Shown: positions 44,041 to 52,405 of the stretch, one piece after another | How positions within the stretch are numbered: position 1 is the stretch's first letter | Layout of the letters: each line of letters begins with the position of its first letter | NCBI RefSeq assembly: GCF_042676145.1 | Contig: NZ_JBHTJW010000002.1 | Coordinates: 1,178,001 to 1,242,000, forward strand | Direction: 5' to 3' | Length of the DNA: 64,000 nt | Origin: Methylophilus glucosoxydans | Lineage (GTDB): Bacteria > Pseudomonadota > Gammaproteobacteria > Burkholderiales > Methylophilaceae | The notes under the pieces: model-generated | Databases searched by the model: none | Told to the model about the DNA's origin: nothing | What the model saw: only the letters and a program-made list of their open reading frames with translations | Made by a program: the position numbers and the translations under genes

Positions 44041-44250
44041 AAATCATCCCCATATCAAGAGCACAAGAACAATTCTTGAGCCCGGAAATCGTAACCTGGC
44101 TGTGTAACAGGCATTCAGTGGTCCTGCGCCCGAAACGTAGCTCATCATGACTAGTGGGCGTGATGGTTTTATGAAGGTTGCGTGAACCCAACACTGGCTT
44201 ACATTTTTTAATGTTTTAGGGGGTGTTGAACAGCTTAAAACTAGTCAGGC

Positions 44251-44346
44251 ATGTCACATAAATTTCATGTTTCCGTAACCTGTCTGACACAGAGTTTTTC
44301 AAGAATGCATGGGCTAACACAAGCAAATGACTTGTGACATGACAAG
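44251..44346. promoter_or_regulatory. TGTCA-rich divergent promoter region, possible Pho boxes
   Basis: ATGTCACATAAATTTCAT at 44251-44268 agrees at 13 of 18 positions with the enterobacterial Pho box. Further TGACA half-sites lie at 44285, 44335 and 44340, the last two in direct tandem. The stretch separates two divergent units that both encode secreted phosphatases. Spacing after the first site is imperfect, so this is a candidate only. The rest of 44041-44394 holds no ORF. Confidence 0.35.
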
Positions 44347-44394
44347 CACTTAACCGTGTACAAAAACGTAATATAACCATCTGCGAGAGGATGA

Positions 44395-45141
44395 ATGATG
44401 ACATTGAAACCTTGGCTCATGGCTGGGTTGATGGGAGCGACTTTGCTCTCTCAAGCACACGCCGCTGAATTAATCCAAAATGGTGGCTTCGAGCTGCAGG
44501 GCGTAGACGCCTATGACATCGTCGGCTGGCAAGTGGCTGAAGCTGGCATCCTTGGTAGCGTACTGGCACAGCAAGGCACCACGACTGAAGTCACCGGAAA
44601 CACCACCGTTGGCGCTTATCAGGGCACACATTACGGTTTGCTCGATAATAACGGCCTGGCCAGCAACATCTTGTATCAAAACTTTACGACGTCGGCGGTC
44701 AGCCAGGCGACCTTGACCTTCCAAATGTTTGTCAACAATCAGTCAGCCAGCAGTGCTGTCGATGCAGGTGGCCTTGATTACACCGTTGACGCAACCGATC
44801 ATCCAAACCAGCATGTCCGTGTGGATATCTTAAAGGCGGGCAGTGATCCTTTTTCTACCAGCCAGGGCGATGTCCTGCAGAGCCTGTATCTGGGCGGTGC
44901 CAATGGCACGCTGGCTGCCAACAACTACCTGAGCTACCAGTTTGACCTGACCTCCATCCTGTCTGGCGGTGGCCAATTCATGTTGCGCTTCGCCAGTGTC
45001 GCCAACCAGGGTTCTCTTCAACTCGGCGTAGACAATATTAGCTTGCAAACGGCTTCTGCAGTCCCTGAAGCGGATACCAATGCCTTGATGCTGGTGGGGC
45101 TTGGTTTGATTGCCGCCATTATGCGTAGACGCGCACAATAA
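44395..45141 (+). CDS. PEP-CTERM sorting-domain protein
   Basis: The 248-residue secreted protein has a signal peptide (to AHA near residue 23). The mature part begins AELIQNGGFELQGVD, the common start of PEP-CTERM beta-sandwich proteins. The C-terminal tail VPEADTNALMLVGLGLIAAI then MRRRAQ is a complete sorting signal. GAGAGG precedes the ATG (44395 or 44398). It is 30 bases upstream of phoA and probably co-transcribed with it, an unusual pairing. Confidence 0.9.
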   Translation: MMTLKPWLMAGLMGATLLSQAHAAELIQNGGFELQGVDAYDIVGWQVAEAGILGSVLAQQGTTTEVTGNTTVGAYQGTHYGLLDNNGLASNILYQNFTTSAVSQATLTFQMFVNNQSASSAVDAGGLDYTVDATDHPNQHVRVDILKAGSDPFSTSQGDVLQSLYLGGANGTLAANNYLSYQFDLTSILSGGGQFMLRFASVANQGSLQLGVDNISLQTASAVPEADTNALMLVGLGLIAAIMRRRAQ

Positions 45142-45171
45142 CTTATAACGAATATCTTTGAGGAAACAATC

Positions 45172-46716
45172 ATGCAACTGTTTAACTTAAAACGTACTGC
45201 TCTGTTGGCCATGCTGCTGGGGACACAAGTCTCCCTGACACAACCTTTGATGGCTGAGGAAAACGCCCAGTTCTGGCTCAACGATGGCGCAGCAAGCCTG
45301 AGCGACAGTAAAAAACTGGTACCGAATGCACGCAAAGCCAAAAACGTGATTTTGTTTGTCGGCGACGGTATGGGGATTTCGACGGTCACTGGCGCGCGTA
45401 TTTTTGAAGGTCAGCTCAAAGGCAAGGATGGTGAGCGCAACAAACTGTCTTTTGAAGAGTTCCCTTATGTGGCCCTGTCCAAAACTTATTCGACCAACCA
45501 GCAGACCTCTGACTCTGCACCGACCATGACCGCCATCATTTCTGGCGTGAAAACCAATGACGGCATCATTTCATTGAACCAGTCTGTTCCGCGCAATGAG
45601 GCTAACCCTGCCGTGATCAATGCGAATAAAGTAACCACCCTGCTGGAACAGGCCGAGCAAGCTGGCAAAGCCACTGGTGTGGTGTCGACTGCCCGTATCA
45701 CGCATGCCACCCCGGCAGCCACCTATGCACATATTTCCAACCGTGACTGGGAAGCCAACGCTAACCTGTCAGCGGCGGCGGCTAGCAATGGCGTCAAGGA
45801 TATTGCCGCACAACTGATTGATAACTTTGGCAATGGCAAGCTTGGCGATGGCGTTGATGTCGTCTTTGGCGGTGGCCGTAGCTACTTTTTGCCTAACAGT
45901 ATTAAAGATATCGAAGGCGCCAAAGGCCGCCGTACCGATGGCCGTAACCTGACGCAAGAATATGTGAACAAGTTTGGTGGCGTCTATATCGAAAATCAAT
46001 CGGCATTCAATGCCTTGAATCCAGCCACGACCAATAAAGTCTTGGGCTTGTTCAACCCCTCCCACATGGAATACGAGCAAGACCGTCCTAACGATATCGC
46101 TGGTGAGCCTTCTTTGGCAGAGATGACGGGCAAGGCCATCGACATTTTGAAGAAAAACCAGAATGGCTTTTTCCTGATGGTGGAAGGTGGCCGGATTGAC
46201 CATGCTTCTCATGCAGGCAATGCTTACCGTACCTTTAAAGATGCGGTGGCGCTGTCAGATGCGGTGCGTGAAGCGGCTTCCAAAGTGAATCTGAACGACA
46301 CCTTGATTATTGTCACAGCTGACCATAGCCACACCCTGACCATAGGCGGCTATCCAAAACGTGGTAACCCGATTTTGGGTAAAGTGGTTGAGCCAGGTAA
46401 AACCACGCCAACGCTGGCGGCTGATGGCAAGCCTTACACCACCGTGAGCTTTGCCAACGGCCCAGGCTATCACACTAACTCACCAGGTGATGCGGTTTAC
46501 AATGAGGCGATTGCTGCAGGCCGCGTGGTCGACATGTCAGGCGTGGATACTGAGGACCCAGATTTCCACCAGGAGGCACTGGTGCCACTGAGCTCTGAAA
46601 CGCATGCTGGTGAAGAGGTTGCGATTTATGCCGTCGGCCCTAAAGCCTATCTGGTCCATGGGGTACAAGAGCAAAGCTACATTTATCAAGTCATGAAAGA
46701 TGCATTCGGTTTTTAA
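45172..46716 (+). CDS. phoA: Alkaline phosphatase
   Basis: The 514-residue periplasmic enzyme hydrolyses phosphomonoesters. It has a signal peptide to about residue 28 (LMA-EEN). NVILFVGDGMG holds the first metal aspartate (65), and TSDSAPTMTA holds the phosphorylated serine (115). VEGGRIDHASHAGN and VTADHSHT carry the other zinc ligands. Lack of the cysteine pairs of E. coli PhoA suggests no disulfides. GAGGAAAC precedes the ATG. Likely phosphate-starvation induced, by family knowledge and the upstream half-sites. Confidence 0.95.
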   Translation: MQLFNLKRTALLAMLLGTQVSLTQPLMAEENAQFWLNDGAASLSDSKKLVPNARKAKNVILFVGDGMGISTVTGARIFEGQLKGKDGERNKLSFEEFPYVALSKTYSTNQQTSDSAPTMTAIISGVKTNDGIISLNQSVPRNEANPAVINANKVTTLLEQAEQAGKATGVVSTARITHATPAATYAHISNRDWEANANLSAAAASNGVKDIAAQLIDNFGNGKLGDGVDVVFGGGRSYFLPNSIKDIEGAKGRRTDGRNLTQEYVNKFGGVYIENQSAFNALNPATTNKVLGLFNPSHMEYEQDRPNDIAGEPSLAEMTGKAIDILKKNQNGFFLMVEGGRIDHASHAGNAYRTFKDAVALSDAVREAASKVNLNDTLIIVTADHSHTLTIGGYPKRGNPILGKVVEPGKTTPTLAADGKPYTTVSFANGPGYHTNSPGDAVYNEAIAAGRVVDMSGVDTEDPDFHQEALVPLSSETHAGEEVAIYAVGPKAYLVHGVQEQSYIYQVMKDAFGF

Positions 46717-46762
46717 TCGACTGTCTTTAGAATAGACCTGAACATCAATTGGTTTAACAGTG

Positions 46763-46780
46763 GGGCAGCGCAAGCTGCCC
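46763..46780 (+). terminator. Hairpin between phoA and the next gene (weak terminator or attenuator)
   Basis: GGGCAGC and GCTGCCC form a seven-pair stem with the stable loop GCAA. The following TCTGCCTTT is only moderately T-rich, so termination would be partial. Confidence 0.4.
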
Positions 46781-46808
46781 TCTGCCTTTAGTAAGAAATG
46801 GAATCATC

Positions 46809-47558
46809 ATGAGATTGAAACAAACCGCTGGCTGTTTTGCGCTGGTGATGGCGATGATAAGCGCTGGTGCGCAGGCCGAAGAAATCGTCACTGCACGCTA
46901 TGACACCGTGCAGTGCGCCTTGCCATGCCAGGCCGATGCCGCCAAGCACTTGCAATGGTGGCTGATGCGTGACCAGGATGAGGTGGAAATTCGTCAGTTG
47001 TATCAAAATGGCGAGCCAGCACACCACAGCAGCTTGTGGCAGAAAAAACCGGGTGGGCAATTCAGCTATATTTACCTGATGCATGACGAGCAGCGCACCA
47101 TCGATTACAGCGATGTGGATTTGAAGCTGCTGGCGATCAAAATGGATGAAGCCACATGGCAACTGAAGACGCAATTGGTCACCGATAGCGAGTTGGCCAG
47201 CCTGCAAAAAGTGGCAGACGAAGCCAGCGAACAGTATGGCTATGCTATTGAGAAGTATAGTGGTACCTTGGGCAATGGTATTCGTAGTCAGGTCTGGTGG
47301 ATTCCGGCCTTAAAATTGCCCTACAAGGTCGAATATACCTATCCACAACACACGGTCAGCATACAGTTGCAGGCGCTGCAACCGGCAGCCAAGCCTGGTC
47401 AGCCCGTCGAAGTCGCGCCCAAAACCTCTTTGACGGCGTTGAGCCAGTACCAGCATGTGGATTATGCCGATTTGGGCGATATGGAACACAACCCTTCCGA
47501 AATGCAATGGCTGGCCAAAGCGCACGATGCGCCTGGCTTGCAGTCGCATCATCATTAG
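46809..47558 (+). CDS. Unknown secreted protein downstream of phoA
   Basis: The 249-residue protein has a clear signal peptide (cleavage after AGAQA at residue 23) and no membrane anchor. Two cysteines near the mature N-terminus (C36, C40 in VQCALPCQA) could form a disulfide. The C-terminus is histidine-rich (QSHHH). A proline-rich linker lies near residues 190-205. I do not recognise the family. Placement 92 bases after phoA on the same strand suggests a periplasmic role in phosphate scavenging, which is inference. Confidence 0.75.
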   Translation: MRLKQTAGCFALVMAMISAGAQAEEIVTARYDTVQCALPCQADAAKHLQWWLMRDQDEVEIRQLYQNGEPAHHSSLWQKKPGGQFSYIYLMHDEQRTIDYSDVDLKLLAIKMDEATWQLKTQLVTDSELASLQKVADEASEQYGYAIEKYSGTLGNGIRSQVWWIPALKLPYKVEYTYPQHTVSIQLQALQPAAKPGQPVEVAPKTSLTALSQYQHVDYADLGDMEHNPSEMQWLAKAHDAPGLQSHHH

Positions 47559-47576
47559 TCGCGTCGGCCTGATCGC

Positions 47577-47690
47577 TTGCGATGTCTGGACTGCATGCCC
47601 AGGCATCGCAAAGAATACGTGTTGATTGCTCTGATCGCATGGCGCATGCGATGGGCCTGCCGCCCGGCGGCCGAATTTGCAGCCGGGCAG
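47577..47690. repeat. Cluster of three hairpins with GCATCGC-type palindromes
   Basis: A 13-pair stem (47577-47589 with 47599-47611, one G-T pair), a seven-pair stem ATCGCAT/ATGCGAT (47634-47652) and a GC-rich stem built from CTGCC..CCGGC and GCCGGGCAG (47658-47690) follow one another. GATCGC/GCGATG motifs recur four times. No T-run follows the first hairpin. It may be a REP-like element or a termination/RNA-stability region. Confidence 0.55.
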
Positions 47691-47712
47691 TGTGGCCCTC
47701 CCAGTCATCGGC

Positions 47713-47718
47713 TATAAT
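47713..47718 (+). promoter_or_regulatory. -10 box of rmuC positioned for a leaderless transcript
   Basis: TATAAT ends seven bases before the A of the rmuC ATG, exactly where transcription normally starts. No ribosome binding site is visible, and no good -35 box is seen. Confidence 0.45.
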
Positions 47719-47724
47719 GCCTGC

Positions 47725-49077
47725 ATGACGTTTCAAATTATTCAGCTTCTTTTATTAGTGGTGATTATTGCCATGCTAGTGTGGCAATCTCGCAGGCAAC
47801 AACAGGCTGCGCAGCAGGCGCTGGCACAGTTACTGGCGCAGCAGCTTGAAGAAAAGCACCGCATGATGATGCAGGAGATGCACCAGTCACTCAATCATCT
47901 GGCTGATCGCTTGCAAAGCCTGAATACCGACCAGCAAGACCGTTTGCGGGCGCAATTGTCGCAAGAGCTGACCGCGACGCGTGAAGCGATGCAGGCGTTA
48001 CAGGTTGCCCAGCGCGACCACTTGAGCCAGAGCACTGAACAACTCAGCCTGAGCTTGCGTAATGGCTTGTCCGAGCAGGGCATTGCCCAGCAAAACTTGC
48101 TTAAAACCGCCTTGCAAACGACGACTCAAAGCCTGACGCAAAGCATTGAAGCACTGACCAAAGTCGTCGATGGCCGCCTGGAGGAGATGAGTGGCAAGGT
48201 GTCTATCCGCCTGGAAGAAGGGTTCAAAAAAACCAATGAGACCTTTGTGAGTGTGATGGAGCGACTGGCCACCATTGATGAAGCCCAAAAGAAAATTGAT
48301 GGTCTCAGTGTGAATGTGGTCAGTTTGCAGGAACTGTTGGGGGATAAGCGCAGCCGCGGTGCTTATGGGGAAGTGCAACTGGAAGGGCTGATCCGCAATG
48401 TGTTGCCCAATAGCAGTTTTGCCATGCAACATACGCTGAGTAACGGTGCACGCGTGGACTGTGCTTTATTTTTGCCCGAGCCAACTGGCACAGTGGCCGT
48501 TGACAGTAAATTTCCGCTGGAAAACTACCATCGCATGATAGATAGCAGCCAGGGCGATCTGGTGCAGGCGCAAGCCGCCAAGCTGTTCAAGGCCGACATC
48601 AGAAAACACATTGATGATATCAGCAGCAAATACATCATCGCCAACGAGACCTCCGATGGCGCGGTCATGTTTATCCCGGCTGAAGCGGTGTTTGCCGAGA
48701 TTCATGCCTATCATAGGGATGTGGTCGATTACGCGATGCAGAAACGTGTGTGGCTGGTGTCGCCGACCACCCTGATGGCGGTGCTCAATACGGCACGCGC
48801 AGTGCTCAAAGATGTGGAGATGCGCAAACAGGTGCATATCATCAAAGACGAGCTGGGCAAATTAAGTAAAGATTTTGACCGCTTTGATACCCGCATGAAA
48901 AAACTGGCTGATAATATCCGGCAGGCGCATGAAAATGCGCAAGACGTGCATATCAGCAGCCAGAAGATTTCCAGACGCTTCGCCCAGATTGAAAAAGTCG
49001 AGCTGGCAGAGGCTGGTCTGGAAACGCTGGAGTTGCTGGATGAATTAGACGAGGTTGGAAAGAGCACCCCTACATGA
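47725..49077 (+). CDS. rmuC: RmuC-type DNA recombination protein
   Basis: The 450-residue protein has an N-terminal membrane anchor (residues 1-22), a long coiled coil to about residue 200 and the RmuC nuclease-like domain. The domain shows RGAYGEVQLE, VDSKFPLENY and VMFIPAEAVFAEI blocks. RmuC limits recombination at short inverted repeats in E. coli. I chose ATG at 47725. A longer frame upstream runs through the hairpin cluster. Its stop overlaps the moaD start. Confidence 0.93.
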   Translation: MTFQIIQLLLLVVIIAMLVWQSRRQQQAAQQALAQLLAQQLEEKHRMMMQEMHQSLNHLADRLQSLNTDQQDRLRAQLSQELTATREAMQALQVAQRDHLSQSTEQLSLSLRNGLSEQGIAQQNLLKTALQTTTQSLTQSIEALTKVVDGRLEEMSGKVSIRLEEGFKKTNETFVSVMERLATIDEAQKKIDGLSVNVVSLQELLGDKRSRGAYGEVQLEGLIRNVLPNSSFAMQHTLSNGARVDCALFLPEPTGTVAVDSKFPLENYHRMIDSSQGDLVQAQAAKLFKADIRKHIDDISSKYIIANETSDGAVMFIPAEAVFAEIHAYHRDVVDYAMQKRVWLVSPTTLMAVLNTARAVLKDVEMRKQVHIIKDELGKLSKDFDRFDTRMKKLADNIRQAHENAQDVHISSQKISRRFAQIEKVELAEAGLETLELLDELDEVGKSTPT

Positions 49078-49331
49078 AGATCACCATTTTATATTTTGCA
49101 CGCATCAAAGAGGTGGTGAATTACTCCTCTGAAGACGTTGAGCTGCCGGATGAGATAGAAACCATCGTCGCACTTAAGTCCTGGTTGTCTGGCCGCGGCG
49201 AGACCTGGCAAAAACTGTTTAACGGCAGCGGGGTAGTGCGTGCGGCCATCAATCATGAACTGGTCGACGATATGGCAACCTTTGATGAAGGTGATGAGGT
49301 GGCGTTTTTTCCACCTGTGACCGGAGGCTGA
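49074..49331 (+). CDS. moaD: Molybdopterin synthase sulfur carrier subunit
   Basis: The 85-residue ubiquitin-fold protein ends in VTGG, the C-terminal diglycine that is thiocarboxylated and donates sulfur to precursor Z. VAFFPPVTGG is the family end. It overlaps rmuC by four bases (ATGA) and is followed by moaE, its partner in the heterotetramer. Molybdopterin is needed for formate dehydrogenases, relevant to a methylotroph. Confidence 0.95.
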   Translation: MKITILYFARIKEVVNYSSEDVELPDEIETIVALKSWLSGRGETWQKLFNGSGVVRAAINHELVDDMATFDEGDEVAFFPPVTGG

Positions 49332-49332
49332 T

Positions 49333-49809
49333 TTGAGCAAGCCACCATTTCTGGATATTTCTGTTCAGCCTGAGGATTTTGACCTGGCCAGCGAGTTGCA
49401 GCGCTTGCGTCTAGCCTCGCCAGAGGCCGGTGCGCTGGTGAATTTTGTCGGCTGGGTAAGAGAGCACGCCAGTGAAGGTCAGTTAATAAGCCAGATGTTA
49501 ATCGAACATTATCCTGGCATGACCGAAAAGGCCTTGCAGGGTATTGCGCAACAGGCGGCCAGTCGCTGGCCATTGCTTGGGGTGCGTATCATCCACCGTG
49601 TCGGCCTATTGGCTGCTCAGGCGCAGATTGTGCTGGTGGCTGCTACCAGCTTGCACCGCCAGGCAGCCTTTGAAGCCTGTGCTTTTATGATGGACTATTT
49701 AAAGACCGATGCGCCGTTCTGGAAAAAAGAAATCGGCGCGTTTGGCGAACACTGGGTAGAAGCCCGTGCCTCTGATGAACAAGCAAAACAACAATGGAAA
49801 CAGCCCTAA
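49333..49809 (+). CDS. moaE: Molybdopterin synthase catalytic subunit
   Basis: The 158-residue subunit binds MoaD's C-terminus and makes molybdopterin. GALVNFVGWVREH at about residues 35-47, EHYPGMTEKAL, and the catalytic lysine block KTDAPFWKKE near residue 125 are present. The start is TTG at 49333 with GGAGG five bases upstream, within the end of moaD. Confidence 0.95.
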   Translation: MSKPPFLDISVQPEDFDLASELQRLRLASPEAGALVNFVGWVREHASEGQLISQMLIEHYPGMTEKALQGIAQQAASRWPLLGVRIIHRVGLLAAQAQIVLVAATSLHRQAAFEACAFMMDYLKTDAPFWKKEIGAFGEHWVEARASDEQAKQQWKQP

Positions 49810-51975
49810 ATGATGCAAGTCCTCAGTCCTGAAGAAATGACCGTTTCCTACAAACTGTCACCCATGTCATTTGAGTCCACCGCCGACCTGCTGGATGCGA
49901 GTGAGCTTAGCCTGACCGACTACGGCTGGAAACTACAGCCAGAAGCACAGAAAACACTGATGATGGGCCTGTCGCTGCAACAGGATGGCTGTAATGTGCT
50001 GGTGCTGGGCACGCCTGGTTCCGGTCGTGCTGGGCTCACACTGGCGGCGATGAAAGCCTCTGCCATGACCGGGATTGATACCACGCTGACCGACCTGGTG
50101 GCGCTGTATGATTTTAGCCAGCAATCCTGCGCCAACTACATCAAGCTGCCGGCCGGGCTGGGCGCCCAATTGCGGACTGTGATGGAGTCGTTTATCAAGT
50201 CGCTGGTGGCAGAGATGCAGCAATGGGTGGATGCCAATGGCCAGGTCAATTTTTCGCAGGCCGAAACCTGGCTTGAGGAGCGCGTGGATGGTTTGCGCTC
50301 GCAATTAAGCAGCGCCAAGTTATCGCCATTTTTTAATCTGATCAAACCCGAGGTGCTGGGGTATCTGCAAGCCTGGCAGCAAGTCGGCAGTGAGGGCGAC
50401 AGCGGCACTGACGGCTTGGTCAATGACGGCTTCTTATCGCGTTTTCGGGTAAATCTGCTGGTCGATCAGCGCGCTAACCTCACCTCCGGCATCAAGCAGC
50501 CTGTGGTTGAGGACAAAGACCCCGGCTTTGCCGCCTTGTTTGGCATGCTGGAAACCGCTGCAGGAGAGTCGGCGCAATGGCCGGAGTTCTTACGCTTGCG
50601 TGCCGGCAGTGTGCACCAGGCCGATGGAGGCATGTTGCTGCTGCATTTGCGTGATCTGATGCAAGACGAAGGCAACGGCAGTGCCTTGCTCGAAAAGCTT
50701 TACCGTCTCATGCGTAACCGCGAGGTGCAGATTGAAGACTGGGCCAACCATGCACAGCAAGGGGCTGGCGGCAATCGCCATGGCGCCTTGCCGGTCCATG
50801 TCAAAATTGTCATGATTGCCAGCCGCGAAGATTATTACGACTGCCTTGAAGCGCAGCCCGATTTCTTTGACTTCTTTCCGGTAAAAGTCGAGTTTGAAGA
50901 CCGCGTTGCCGCGACGCTGGACAATTATGCCTGGGTGGCCGGCTATATTGCGCGTAAATGCCAGCAACAGGTGATGCCACATTTTACGAGCGCGGCGGTG
51001 AATGTGCTGTTGCAGTTCATGCACAGGCTAGAAGAGGACCAAGGCCGTATCAGTACGCGCTTTGTGCATTTGGATCAGCTCATGCATGAGAGTGCTGCAG
51101 TGGCTGCTGAAGCACGTCTGGTGACCGATGCGCATGTCAAGCAGGCCCTGTCTGCGCGCTTGTTGCGTCAGCAGTTTTTTGAAACACAGATTCGTGACTC
51201 GATTATTGATAATGAGTTATTGATACAGGTGCATGGCAGTGTGGTCGGGCAGGTGAATGGCCTCACGCATATCGAGTTGGGCGACGCCAGTTTTGGTTCG
51301 CCTATCCGGATTACCGCCCGTTGTTATCCAGGCCGCAGTGGCGTGATCAATATTGACCGCGAAGTGAATATGAGCGGCCCTACGCATGACAAAGGCATTT
51401 ATATTCTGCAAAACTGGCTCAGTGCCAGTTTTTGGGCGTTGGCACCGTTGAGCCTGAACGCTTCGCTGGTGTTTGAGCAAGAATATAATGGCGTAGAAGG
51501 CGACTCTGCCTCCTGTGCCGAATTGTTTGCGCTGTTATCTGCGCTGACTGGCTTGCCGATCAAGCAAGGCATGGCCGTCACCGGCGCCCTCAACCAGTTT
51601 GGCGAAGTGATGCCGATTGGTGGCGTCAATGAAAAAATCGAGGGCTATTTCCGCGTCTGCCAGGCCTTGGGCTTAAACGGCGAGCAGGGTGTTATTATCC
51701 CCAAACGTAACCAGCGTCACCTGCTGCTGGATGAGACCGTCGTCACGGCCGTGAATAATGGCATGTTCAAAATTATTGCTATTGACCATGTGCTGGAAGG
51801 CATTGCCCATCTGACCGACTGCGAAGCCGGCGTGCAAGAGGCGGATGGCACCTATCAGGGTGATACGCTCATGGCACGCGCGCAAGCTGCACTCGCCAGC
51901 TACCGGCAAACGCTGGAACGTAATCAGGCACGTATGGCCTATATCCAGCAACAACAAGACCATCAACATTTCTGA
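49810..51975 (+). CDS. Lon-related ATP-dependent protease (LonB-like, AAA_32 family)
   Basis: The 721-residue protein has an N-terminal AAA-like domain and a C-terminal Lon proteolytic domain. The catalytic serine lies in EGDSASCAEL near residue 570, and the paired lysine in PIGGVNEKIEGYF about 45 residues later. The P-loop reads GTPGSGRAGL (about 65-74): arginine replaces the usual lysine and alanine the threonine. In this family an arginine here is common. It starts directly at the moaE stop. Substrates are unknown. Confidence 0.88.
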   Translation: MMQVLSPEEMTVSYKLSPMSFESTADLLDASELSLTDYGWKLQPEAQKTLMMGLSLQQDGCNVLVLGTPGSGRAGLTLAAMKASAMTGIDTTLTDLVALYDFSQQSCANYIKLPAGLGAQLRTVMESFIKSLVAEMQQWVDANGQVNFSQAETWLEERVDGLRSQLSSAKLSPFFNLIKPEVLGYLQAWQQVGSEGDSGTDGLVNDGFLSRFRVNLLVDQRANLTSGIKQPVVEDKDPGFAALFGMLETAAGESAQWPEFLRLRAGSVHQADGGMLLLHLRDLMQDEGNGSALLEKLYRLMRNREVQIEDWANHAQQGAGGNRHGALPVHVKIVMIASREDYYDCLEAQPDFFDFFPVKVEFEDRVAATLDNYAWVAGYIARKCQQQVMPHFTSAAVNVLLQFMHRLEEDQGRISTRFVHLDQLMHESAAVAAEARLVTDAHVKQALSARLLRQQFFETQIRDSIIDNELLIQVHGSVVGQVNGLTHIELGDASFGSPIRITARCYPGRSGVINIDREVNMSGPTHDKGIYILQNWLSASFWALAPLSLNASLVFEQEYNGVEGDSASCAELFALLSALTGLPIKQGMAVTGALNQFGEVMPIGGVNEKIEGYFRVCQALGLNGEQGVIIPKRNQRHLLLDETVVTAVNNGMFKIIAIDHVLEGIAHLTDCEAGVQEADGTYQGDTLMARAQAALASYRQTLERNQARMAYIQQQQDHQHF

Positions 51976-51978
51976 TTT

Positions 51979-52404
51979 ATGCCACGCACGCATCACCGCA
52001 AGCAAGAGGCACCGCCAGAAAAAGACGACGGTTGCCGTCTAGACAAATGGCTATGGGCCGCCCGTTTTTTTAAAACACGCAGTTTGGCGGCCGACGCCGT
52101 CGATGCCGGCAAGGTGCGCATTGATGGCGACCGCGCCAAAAATGCACGCGAAATGAAGCCCGGCATGCGCGTGAGTATTAAAAACAAGGATATGCAGATA
52201 GAAGTGGAAGTGCTGGCGCTCAGCAATGTGCGGCGCGGCGCGCCCGAAGCCGCCTTGCTATACCGCGAGACTGAAGAAAGCCAACGAATACGCCAGCAGA
52301 TGAAAGAGAGCGGGGCGGAGCATTTTGCCGAGCGCGACCGTGGCATGGGGCGTCCGACCAAGCGTCAAATGCGCGAGATTCAGCGCTTTACTGGACGCGG
52401 TTAG
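51979..52404 (+). CDS. hslR: S4-domain RNA-binding heat-shock protein 15
   Basis: The 141-residue protein has the S4 domain RLDKWLWAARFFKTRSLAADAV from about residue 20. A basic C-terminal tail (GRPTKRQMREIQRF) follows. Hsp15 binds free 50S subunits carrying stalled nascent chains. It starts three bases after the protease gene and converges on epsA with one base between the stops. No terminator separates them. Confidence 0.92.
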   Translation: MPRTHHRKQEAPPEKDDGCRLDKWLWAARFFKTRSLAADAVDAGKVRIDGDRAKNAREMKPGMRVSIKNKDMQIEVEVLALSNVRRGAPEAALLYRETEESQRIRQQMKESGAEHFAERDRGMGRPTKRQMREIQRFTGRG

Positions 52405-52405
52405 T

